Source of the DNA: Blastobasis lacticolella
Taxonomy: Eukaryota > Arthropoda > Insecta > Lepidoptera > Blastobasidae
Assembly: GCA_905147135.1 (NCBI GenBank)
Contig: LR990043.1
Coordinates: 7,165,057 to 7,229,056 of the forward strand
Direction: 5' to 3'
Length of the DNA stretch: 64,000 nucleotides
Made by a program: the position numbers and the translations under genes. A model generated the notes under the pieces. It did not search any database, was not told the origin of the DNA, and was given only the letters and a program-made list of their open reading frames with translations. This document shows positions 1 to 12,100 of the stretch, one piece after another (the first letter of the stretch is position 1; each line of letters starts with the position of its first letter).

Positions 1-46
1 CCATACCCTCGGCGAAGCTGTAACAAGGTATAGTGTTCGACCGTAC

Positions 47-121
47 CTACCTCAGCCACTGCTGGTGCGTGGGCGGCGCGGCGGGCGACTGGTGGGTCTG
101 CGTGGCCACCCTTTGCACCAC
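47..121 (-). CDS. GckIII: GckIII last coding exon with stop
   Basis: From acttgtcAG|GTGGTG: 24 codons [20 protein letters not shown] then QWLR, followed by TAG at 49-47. VVQRV matches the final helix of the family ('VAQLVQRLQ' in MST3). The stop codon overlaps a good donor, CTGAG|GTAGGT (exon edge 51), so an isoform that splices here and continues outside the window cannot be excluded. Only 46 bases of putative 3' UTR are visible. Confidence 0.85.
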   Translation of the reverse strand: MVQRVATQTHQSPAAPPTHQQWLR

Positions 122-3100
122 CTGACAAGTTCATAATAATCATATTAACTCACAAACAACTGCAAAAGTCAGTAATACTTGCAGAATTGTAAGAAAGTTC
201 CTCCAAACAGAAAATAATTAATTCTATATTCGGTACTTGGCTTAGGCCCGTGCCATATTTCTCCGGTTCTTTATGAGCCGAGATCTCTTAAAGATAAAAA
301 CGACAATAATAATAATAAATAAATATAATAAATATTTCTTCATTTACCAAATAGAGTATAGTTTTCTTATGCTAATCTGAGATATTTACATTCAAGTTAT
401 AATGTGTTAATAATCGGACGATTAAAATTAGGCTAGGTATAAATTAGGAGGCTGCTATACAGGCAATTATGTTGTTGTGATAATTGGCTGCATATATTGT
501 TACAACAATCCATCCAGCCAACCAAGTAAACTGCATATTCTGAGCCCTATAATTATTATTTATATGATTTATTTATTTAATACTTTATGCACAAAATAGT
601 ACAAAGGTGGACTTAAAGCTTTGTAGCTTTGTCTACTAGTCTATTATCTGTGGTATTTTCGGGTGCTTTCTGCTGAACCTCGCGTTACTACTGATACTTC
701 TATAAATCAATATTGAAATAAATTTCTTTAGTCTTGATAAATACTTCTGTTATTTTTAAGGTAATACTACGAATATGATTTGTTCAGCTCTGGTGAGATG
801 TCTGACAAAGGGTAGAATGACAGATGGAAACCCCATCGACACCGACATGACATCCTACATGATTATTTTCGCTAAACCATGTTTTTTTTTCTTTTTATGC
901 CATACGGTAACCAAACAGGCAAGTGGGCCACCGGACGGAAAGTGGTCACCACTGCCTATACACATAAGCAACACTAAGAGCATCGCCAATGCGTTGCCCA
1001 CCTCTATAACACGTTGCTCTGGCAGCAAAATGGGCCCTCCACTGCCAAAGTTACGACACCCTGACCCTAAGGACCCTGTTGCCATTTGGTTCCCACCCTG
1101 TCCGTGGCCACTGGTGCTACGTACCTGTTGCACGAATGCCCTGGTGAGGTGCGGCGCCTGTCGCTCGGCGAGCTCGAACGCACGCCGCAGCTCCTCCACC
1201 GCCGCCGCCGCGCCCGCGCCGTGCTTGCGCGACAGCTGACGACAAACGGTAACCATTACCATCACATTTACCATACACAAATGAGAACCTCCGCACACAA
1301 ATGAGAAGGTCACCGACATAGCCCTAGTGCTCTTATTACATTCGATTAAATTCAGTAGCCTATGCTATGATATGATGATGCCTGCCTGATGATGAGCCTA
1401 TGATATGATGATGATCCTTACACACATCACATCACAGCCCATAACAGTCCACTGCAGGACTTAGGGCCTCTCCCACGAAAAGGGAGGTTATTGCCATAAT
1501 CTCCACGCTTGGCAGGCGGGTTGGAGATCGCAGTTTTATAATATAACAATAGAAAACGCTGTTGCCCATTTTACAGTCGACGGAGGCGCTTAGACCTTTT
1601 GTCTCGAAAACATTAGTCGTCTTGTACGACACCCACGAGTGTAAGGGGTTGGTGCTATTCTACTCTGCCGGACACCACACGGCCTGTCCTTACACATTGC
1701 ATAAATTAAAATCGATTTCCACGTCGCCTGTGTACTCCTCGTAGACTACACAACGGATTTTGATGCTATTTTCACTATCATTTATTTTGAAAATTTGGAA
1801 TGTTTGTACGTATATAGATATATGCATATTATTAGTAAAGTCGAGACGCGTGCGATATCGGGCCGGGTCGCTACGCTAGTGATCTATAAAATATATCGAG
1901 TTCTTCAAGACCAGAATCTCAGACAGACGCTCCGCTGGCTGTTTCTAGACAGTATTGCTCCATATTCGGCCGCAACGTTGTTTAATACGAGGAGAAATAG
2001 CAGTCAAGTGATAAGCAAAAAAATATCTTGGCGCAAAATGTCCACTGGTAAACATCAGAGACGTAAGGTCTCAGGTAAATTATTAATTCATTCTAGACAA
2101 CACCGCCGATTTATATATATGTGGCTCTACATTCAAATGTCACGATTGTATGTGAAACACCATTAGGCCACAACGGTTTCCATTAGAATCGCTATGTGGT
2201 TTGTATTGTTTGTTTGTAACTATAATAATATCATACATACATACACATTCATAAAGCTCACGCCTAAGTCCCACAGGTGGGGTAGGCAGAGACTATGGAC
2301 CGCCACTTTGCTCTGTCCTGACACAATTTCCTAGCCTCGCATATATCCACAACTCTTTTCCTTTATTCCTTTTATAATAATATCCCAACTGCCATTTGAA
2401 ACATACCTCATTCAGAAGTGGATAGATGAGTTGCTGCAAATACGGATGCCTTCTGACTCGGTTATCGTCGTTGTTCGCCCCTCTGTGGTCCAGCGGCGAC
2501 GCCTGGAAACAAAAAATAGGTTATACCTTCTGTTGCTATTATATCCTACATAGGAACCTGATCAACTTCAAAAGAATCATAATATATAAGCAGTATCGTA
2601 GTAATTTATCGTATCCCAACATCATCATCATATTATATTCCGAGCGGTCAATCCCGGCTTCTACCAGGGTCCTCCACTTCGTTCGGTCATGGGCATCCTC
2701 GCGTCATAAGCCATTGGTTCTCGCATTAGACGCGGCGATGTCAATCCATCGCTTCTTGGGAGTTTCTTCACGGGACCTCGTTCCTCATACTGGCAAGATT
2801 AGGCACCTATTCCCCACATATATGTGAAGCTAAGGCAACACGTGATCAAACCACTGATAGGAATGTTCTCGTATTTATTGCTTCGCAACATAAAACTACT
2901 ATTAATGGTATTATCAATTGTGGTTATAACGTCACATAAGTAACGACGGTAGCGTTTGTTGCTACCACATTAACAAACCGCAGTAATGTTTGTTATAATG
3001 TGCCGATACCTTATTGTTCCTACAAAGTTTCCTCATCACCATACTTGGATGAGGTCACTTCGTATACTGGTAATACCCAACAGCGCTCGAATACAATAAA

Positions 3101-6100
3101 CTAAAGTTCCTATTATGTTAGTCCATCTAGACAAATATAATAAAGAGATTTGCTTGTTTGTTTGTAATGGATAAACTAAATAACTAATCAACCGATAATA
3201 ATAATTATTTAATGTGTAGAAAGCTACATTATCAGTGAGTAACATAGGCTACAGTTTTCCCGAAATTCAATGTGGTTCCGCCGATAACAGGTCCGGAACG
3301 TAGAACCATAGACGGAATAGTTTTAAAATTGATTGTTTACATTACTATATTGATGTTTAACATTGGAAAGCGTTTCATAAACTGGGCGTTAGTGTCTTAA
3401 CATTTTCAGCACATGCATACACGTGGAAAAGTATCGCCACCTTACAAAATACCGCAGCTAAAAGTAGTAGAGACAATTTTATCAAGCTCAACAACAGCTC
3501 CAAACGAAGGGTGTTCTAGCTATTCACTGCTTTGTCATTATAAATTAATGATATATTCTAGCTACTCACCGCTTTGTCATTAAAAATTAAAGACAAATTC
3601 TAGCTCCTCACCGCTTTGTCATTAAAAATTAAAGATAAATTCTAGTTCCTCACTGCTTTGTTACTACAAATTAAAGATAAACTCCAGCTACTCACTGCTT
3701 TGTTATTATAGACTACGCTGTCGCGGTTGGAGGGCGCGTGCTCGGGCCGCTCCTTGCGCTCGTCGCGATCGCGCTCCTTCGCGCTGCGAGCCTCCACCGC
3801 CGGCGCGGAGGTGATCGGCGACTGGCGGGGCTGCAATTGTTGTAGAGAAATTACATTATTTTTCTTCCGGTTCAAGGGAGGACACCCCTCGGCGGAGGAG
3901 AGCGAACGGCCGAGGATCAGGGTGAAATGGTCTAAGATCCGACAGTAGAATATCTGCCCTCATCAGTTATTCAAAAAAATGGTGCATTAAATGTAAGAAT
4001 ATTACTTAACTAAGAAAAAAATGTATGGGTAGCCTACTCTCACCCTGGTCCTTTTATGGGGTTGCCATGGAGACAGGCCAGGGTAGATACCCTTAATCGT
4101 AATTTTCATAGGTTTATTCGATGAATGTTCTCCGATATTTCCGTTCTGACCACGTTTTGCCTAGGCAACCGTTATATCGTTGAGTAGGCAACATATTTTT
4201 TCTTAGTTGAGTAATATTCTTGCATGTAATGCACGATTTTTTTGAATAACAGATGAGGGAAGATATTACTATGACCGGATCTCCTACTAAAAGAGAAAGG
4301 AATCGGTGGACAATCCTCGCGTTATATAGCAAGACCGCTCGCTGGAGCCTCGCTATCACTCCGTCACTCAGTTCCAACCTCTTCAGATGGCCACGAACAT
4401 AATTTTGGGATGAGACTGGGAATGACGTTAGAAACTCCTACACATTTACATAACAGAACACTCCTAATAAATCAATAAACCTTACTCTCAACATTCACAT
4501 ACATCTCAGCATTATCATTTATCAAGTCAACCAGCATCCAAGAAGTGTGTCGTAGCAAGAAACCCATACACTTTCGTCATTGGGTGGGCCCAACACGTCT
4601 CTCTTTCATTTAACTCTATTACTTGTCCTCCCGTCCCCTCGTTGCGTGATATTTTGCTACAGTAGTTTATGTATTGTACTTAACATTGTAGTCAGTCGCA
4701 ACAGTCAGCTTAGTAAAGTTTGTAAATGAAATAGGGTACTTCAGTTATATTTCATTATTTGGTATTTTTGAGCCACTTCTGTCCCACTTCAGGGCAAAGG
4801 CCTGTCCATCTTCCACGACTTACGGTAGGATGATTCCCTCCGCCAATCCTTGCAAAAGGCGTCCAACTCGTACCGCCATCTCCGTCTAGGCCTACCGCGC
4901 TTCCTTGTTACGTTTTGTCTGGTCCAGTCGGTGGATATTTTAGAATAGGACCACGATAAGTCCGTCAAAATTACAAAGTGTGGATAAGGCAATAATCTGT
5001 CTTTGTCAGTCTTTCTTGTAAATATTCAGTTATTTGGTCACAATTAGCTTGAACTTGTACTTCTAGTTTGTCTAAATTATTAATCATGCTGAAAATTATC
5101 TCCCGCACTTTCTTTTTATTTTTTGCCCATTATTTAATAATATTTTTCATAACTCACAAACACAAACAATCCTACAGAAATCAAATTGTTTGTGATAACT
5201 TTTATGAATGACGTTCTATGACGTTTAAAAAGCATAGCATAAGTTGCCATACAACGATTTTATCGGATTCGATCTTAGCGTGGTCATAATCTTGCCCACA
5301 ATTATCTAGTGCAATCTCCTATTAGTGTCAACGCCTGTTTGATTCTGTAAAGAAAAAAGAACCACTGATTCGTACCGGTTGTTTGTCGGTGTTGTTGTTG
5401 TTCGGCGGCGGCTTGGGCGGCTCGGGCGGCTCGGGCCGCGCCGCGCCGTTCTGCTTCGACGCGCCCGCCGGACCGCGGTCCGCCGCTGGAATGAAGAAAT
5501 ACGATGGTTACGAGTTGAAGAAAGAAAGAAAGAAAATACATTTATTACACATAGAACACAATAACAGTTACAATTACAGACAACGGAAACATTAATAATG
5601 AAAATATCTAAAACAATACGTAGCCTCCCATGCCACTGTCGGTGTAGTTAAGGATGGAACACTAGCGCACTACAGCGTGCTCCGTACAAACATAGTTTGA
5701 TGACATCCCCGTCCCTACGGGGTGTAGCATCCGATGAAACCTGAAAGGCCCTTATGGCTACAGGTGCTCCTAGGGGGTGTTTAGCACGTATGCGCCTAGG
5801 CTCTTTTTTGGCGAGTCGTGCATAACCAGTCCGGCCGGCCGGCTGGTACTCATGAGAGTTCACCTCCTCCCTCCCAACCGCTATACCGGAGGGTGCCCAT
5901 TTCCTTTGCGTTGGGCGCAAAAAAAGAAAAAGAAAAAAAAAGACGTTTTGAATGTTACGCTATTAAAGCCGATGACATCTTGTTGACGTGGTCCAGAAAC
6001 CAATATCTATGCTTGTAGTTTGTCAGATTTTTATTAATATGTCGTTTGAAACGACTCGTTGTCGTTGCACGGAATTTAAACGTTGTATGGTAATCTTAGA

Positions 6101-9100
6101 AACTTTGAAACGATATATTTTACCGAAAATCTTTAAGAAAAACCAACCAGGCTTTCTTCAATTTTTTTGATGTCAACCAGTTACGAAACTGCGGTTATGT
6201 GTTACGTACGTGGCCGAAAGGAGATAAACATTCAAACGGACCACTGGAAAGACCGCTGTCTATGGACACTAGCATCACCAGGAGGTCTTAAAAGGCCACA
6301 TTAGCATTTCTTATTATAATTCATTTTACGAGTGCCACAAACGTATCTGATCCGGTGGGCAATACTAGAATGTAGGTGGTAGCCATTTTGAATTGTCATG
6401 TCAATGTCAACAGCGACGCTGCACGTTAGTTTGTGACAAATTAATGTGAATCAATAATATGATTGTATGAACATGGTGATACTCCTGGGGGTCTAAAATG
6501 GTTTTTAGACCCCCAGGAGTATCACCAATGCGTTGCCCAACTCTAAAACCTGGGACACTTAGCTCTGGCAGCGAACAGTTTCCCATAGAACACTGGTCAC
6601 CTTACTCACTGGCAGGAAGACAATACTATTTAAAATAGATTGTGTCTGTCTGCGGTGAGATGAGATGAGATGACCAGGTAAGATGGTGGTCAATTGCCTG
6701 GCTAGTCTAATATAAAAAAGGCATTCTTAAGGTCGATGCACAAACGGTCATGTGCCGTCTGCATCCTGCGACCTTAACAGGGTCGTCGGTCCACCTTGCG
6801 GTCTTCCCAACCAAGAACCAAAAATTCAAGCTGGAATTTGGCTTGGAATTAATGGTCGATAACAGCTCTAACACAATTTACATACTTGTAAAATATTGAT
6901 CAATATCCTTATGATAATTGATTATATTGCGACAAATTCCTTGATAATCTAGACAGAAATTAAATACATTTGATAACGAATTTACCACTGCAACAGACGA
7001 TTAATATAAATAATTCAATCAGGAACTCTTTATCGTTAAGAATGTGTTTTGATCTAGTAAATCAGTGTAGGTTACAACAAATGACATAAGTTTGTACTAG
7101 ATAAATATCTAGTACAAATTCAAATCTCAGTTATAAATAAAATATAATCTGATATTTCAAGCGTCAATTGATAAAGTAGATTAGATTCCTACCATACGTA
7201 AACTGTTGATAGTTGGAAATTACTTAGTAGAAATTTACTTCGATTGGAAACAATATATGCTTTTACTTTTTTAATTAATTGAAATTAATATATAACGTGT
7301 GAAGGGGCTTTAGTGCAATGTATAGTACCAGAAGAGCGGGTTACTTTGATACTGAAGATTTACTAGCCTAAAATGGAAAACCTAAAGTGCATTTTCTCCG
7401 CTGTGTCCATGTATCGCATGTATGTTAGGTTAGCGACACGATTCGCAAGCAAGCTATATTTGGAAAATATCTATACATAGTATAAAACAAAGTCGCTTTC
7501 CGCCATATGTCCCTATGTACGCTTAGATCTTTTAAACAACGCAACAGATTGCGGTTTTCAACAATATATAGCGCGATTCAACAGTAAAGTTTATAAGGAA
7601 GAAATAAGGGTAGATAAGAAAGAAATAATAAGAATAAGAAAGAAGGGGTAAAGTGGGTGTACGCGATCGAAGTCGCGCCGGGTCCACTAGTGGGAAAATA
7701 AAACCGTTTCCAATTTTAGGCTAAAGTAACCCCCCAGCACCCGTAGCGCAACTAGCAAGTGGTACCGCCTATCCGATTGTACGCCGCCATTTTGATGCAC
7801 TTGAGTTTAAACCAATCGCAGCAAAACAGCTCTGGCACTGGCTTGCTGCGATTGGTCCACACTCAATTGCATTAAGATGGCGGCGTACTATTGCGACTGC
7901 GGCTTTGACGCGCGCAAGAGAGCAAGATAGCCATAGCTAGCTCTTTCGAAACTCTCGTACGACAAAATCAGGCAGAACCTAACCTGCTCTCTTACGGCAC
8001 GGTATATTACCTTTATCCTCGGCCCTCCGCTTGTTATCGTGGTCCCTGTTGGTCATCGGCACGGGCGGCGGCGCCACCGCGGGTACGGTCGGCTGCAGAG
8101 CGCGCGCGGCCGCCGCGCCGCGCACCGTCATGATCCAGGGCTCGTCGGCCTCGCCGTCGCCACGACCGCAGTCCTCCCTGGAAAAGGGATATTACAATTA
8201 ATAAATATGCTTGCTAAAAGGCTGCTCATTTGTGGAACGAGTTGCCGAAGGATATTCGCCACGCAGTCACTTGCAACTTTTAAAACCAAGTTGCATGCCC
8301 ATCTTATCTCCGTTTGCAATTAGTTAACATTGTCTTCCGCCGACCATTTTATCATATTATTATGTATGTATATTACCTATATATATTGTAGCCTATAGTG
8401 TGTTTGTAGTATGTATTATATTACAGTATTTACCTAGATGATAAATGTTATTTTTGTTGCTTGTCTACTATACAGACCTGGTACAGAAATTAAAATTCAT
8501 CGTTTCAATGAAGAGTTTTCCAGTAGGTATTGATAGTTGGTTTAAAACAGCATCAATAGATGGCGCTCCTACAATTTTGGTAATCTTTTTTTTAATCAGT
8601 ATGATGGTGGCAGTGATTTCACGCAGCCAACTAATACTAAACCTAAAAATAAAATGTTTATGAAAATAAACATAACTGTTAAAGGTTGAACGAAATGTAA
8701 AATATATTTATAGAAGTTGGCACTATGTTCCATTATTATTATAACCTCTAAAATGGTTGAAAACTATTGACAAATACCATATTATCCAATACAACGTACC
8801 CAGTGTTTATATCCTGTTTGCTAAGAACCTATTTCAAGCGATTATCAATTACCAAAATTGTCGGGGCGCCATCTAATGAGTGGTTAGGAATGCTTTAGAT
8901 ACCTATTAGAAAACTGCTCATTTCTGCTCGGCCGGGAATAGCACCTGGGACCTCTGGGTAACAGATGTTAACCATTAAACTATTCAGGTTGACATTATTA
9001 TTATAAACACAATATTATAAACCCAGTTGCAAAAAAGTATCAATTTTCATACAATCGATACAATTTGGAGACCTTGGATCTCCCCCTGGGAACTTCCTGG

Positions 9101-12100
9101 GTGCAATCTGACTGTGAACATTTAAAGCATAGATGGAAGAGGTCTACAGTTCCAAAGGTACCTAACCGATTGAGAAGGTCATTCACGCCACAGCAGGAAA
9201 GGTTTGTGTCGGAATTCGATTCCATACAACCGGTGTATGAATCACTTCGGACCGTAATACTGTACATTGCTGGACTTGAGTCTACACCACAAAAGTGAGT
9301 AGAGCTGGTGGCAGGCACTCCACACTTAGCAGGCTCTGTATTTCCGTTGTCGACGAGTCGCAGGGGTTTAATTACTATACGTATATTTAGTTCACATCCC
9401 ATCTGAGGGGTCCATCTGGATACCATAACCCTGTTTTATTTGGTTGATTGGTAAGTGACATGACTCCGTCTGCAGTTTTGTCACGTCTGATAAAACGTTA
9501 ATCGAAGATATTACAGGTGACAGTTACTCTCCATAAATGGCCAGAGCACCAAGAACGGGAGAAGCGATCATCATGCGATTAGGCCCTCCCCTCCGCAAAG
9601 GAATAGATAAAAATTTAGCTTATACAAAATAAAAACGAATCCCAAATTGTCAAACAGTCTTACAAAGCTCATCGAAACTTACACGCTTATTAGGAATGTA
9701 TTAGGAACTTCATCATGATCATCACATCAGCCTAAAGACGCCCACCTGGGCACAGGCCTCCCCCAGAGATCTCCACAAAGGCCGGTCCTGTGCCTTCCGC
9801 ATCCAGCTGGTACCTGCGATCTTTACCAGGTCGTCGGTCCATCTACGGTCTACCTACGCTACATTAGGTACTTATTAAACAGTAAATAACACTCACGAGT
9901 CTGAGTTTTCTGATTCCGTCTCGCTCTCCTCGCTGCGCTGCGCCTTCCACTTCTTATACCTATCGATTAGATCCATTAGATAAGAATTCTTCTTCGCCTT
10001 TCTGATGAACGGGAACTTGAGCAGCTCTTTTGCTGTTGGCCTCTGGAATAGGAGAAAGAAAAGTTATTATTTATTAAAGGCTAACAACAGAACTTATTAG
10101 AACTACGGTAAATAGTATACGCAAGAAGCACTCATTCCGGCTTTAAACCTATCCTACCTACTAATATTATAAATATGAAAGTTTGTAAGGATGTTTGGAT
10201 GTCTGTTACTGCTTGACGCAAAAAATACTGAATGGATTTTTATGAGATCTAGTATGATATAAAATGTCAAACAAATGCGAACTTTACTATCGTTTTATGA
10301 TACAAACAATCGTAACAGCTAAAATAATAGGTCCATAACGACTCACTCTACATTTTATCATTTCATGGTTTTCAACAAGTTATGCAATGTTCAGTAGATT
10401 GTACCGGTTTCAAATTAGCGTTTATATAAAATCGAGTTATATTACACATTATATTTACATTTAAAAAAGTTTATTGACATTTCGCGGTCACGATAAACTC
10501 GTTTTGACCAATTGTTCTCAGAAATCAAGTAGATTAAGAAACCACACTTACAGATGCACTTTTACATCAAGATTAAAGCTGCCAAAAAATAAAGGTCAAG
10601 GAGCACACCATGATGCGTCTTCCGCACGACCTACAAGACACAACCAGTACAAAACGACTCACATTTTCTGGGTCCTTATTCAGGCACGCCTCGACGAACT
10701 CTTTGAACGGCTTCGAGTAGCTGCCTGTCAGCTGCGGTGGGTTGTTCTTCGGTATGAGGAACAGCACCCTCATTGGGTGCAGCTCCGAGTTTGGCGGTTC
10801 ACCCTTGGCCAGTTCTATCGCGGTGATGCCCAACGACCATATGTCCGCCTTGCTGTCGTAGCACGACTGCTTGATGACCTCTGGTGCCATCCAGAACGGG
10901 GTGCCGACGAATGTGTTCCGTTTGCTGGTCGTGTTCGTGAGCTGGCCCGCCACACCTGGAAAGGAAATGTTCCGGGGTGGCGTCAAACAACTGTCGATGA
11001 ATTACATTAATATGGGACCTTGACCGAACCGGGAAGGAAAACGCAATTTGTCCGGCGATAACGATTTATTGTTAATTATAGCATTTATAGTACGCCAACA
11101 GGATTTTCGAGATACAATGTTGCCTCAATACGAAAGCCATGTATTTGCCAATGCAGCAAAATAATATAGAAGCGGAGTCGTCTTGATGATATTGTTCCTC
11201 ATACGGGGGCGTATATTGCAGGGCGCGGGCCGGGCGAGCTGGCGGCGCTCCAACGCGCCCCCGGGGAATCTCTAGGGTTTAACTCATATTTACACCAGTG
11301 CCGTTTCTTTGAACAGAGCCTTTGCTGTCACCTTTAAATCTTCTATGCATCGGAAATTTTTGAAGATAAGAACAAAATGATGTCATGTCGAATATTTTCC
11401 ATGGTAGGAGGTTTTTCTATTTAACAAGCTGATGGCTACAGGTAAAAGATTTAGGATTTTAAAGATTCGTAATAAGCTCACATTATATTCTATGGCACGT
11501 TTCCCATAGCATCTACCTACTTAAGTCATTTATTTACCATACTATTATATTATTTAAATCGATTTAAATGACAATGGAGCTAATTTCAGAGTCAACAAAT
11601 TCAATGAAACAATTTACATTTCAAGACATAATTCAATCTTACCAATAGCAATCCTCGACCTTCAAACAAAAGAATACCAATGCGGAGTACCTCCGTGTAA
11701 AGCTTGCGAGAAGGCTATATGTGTCAAAGTAAACAAAGCCCCATGTACCGCTAGAGGAGACCCAGTAATAACAAAAGACCAAGTTAACCCCAATCCATCC
11801 TAAATGGGATTCTTGAGAGCAGCCCCGAGGATTTTAGGACAATGGATGGCTTGCGACGATTCACGAAGCACGCTCTCATTATAATTCTTTTCCGGGAATC
11901 GCTTCCTATTTTTATGTAAGGAGACCCACTTAGCCCCAAGTGGTCGTCTCGATTATGTAGCATCAACGAAGGTTGTTTTCAATACTTCCTTATTGGATCT
12001 GGACCGCTTCGACCAGTACTTTTCGTTTACCTGTATGCGCCTGTTCACCCTGATAATACGATTATGCCGTACATATTACGACAAAGGACTTGGGCGACGA

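Noticed and set aside
3516..3708. Tandem array read as a CRISPR-like repeat
   Set aside because: The units are contiguous 42-bp tandem copies with no unique spacers, in a eukaryotic intron.
5379..5595. Two plus-strand frames over the Pro-rich exon
   Set aside because: Antisense of the GC-rich GckIII exon 5485-5376.
10474..11010. Plus-strand open frame of 178 codons
   Set aside because: It is the antisense shadow of the GckIII exon 10955-10663, which has kinase motifs and matching splice phases; the plus frame has no recognisable motif.
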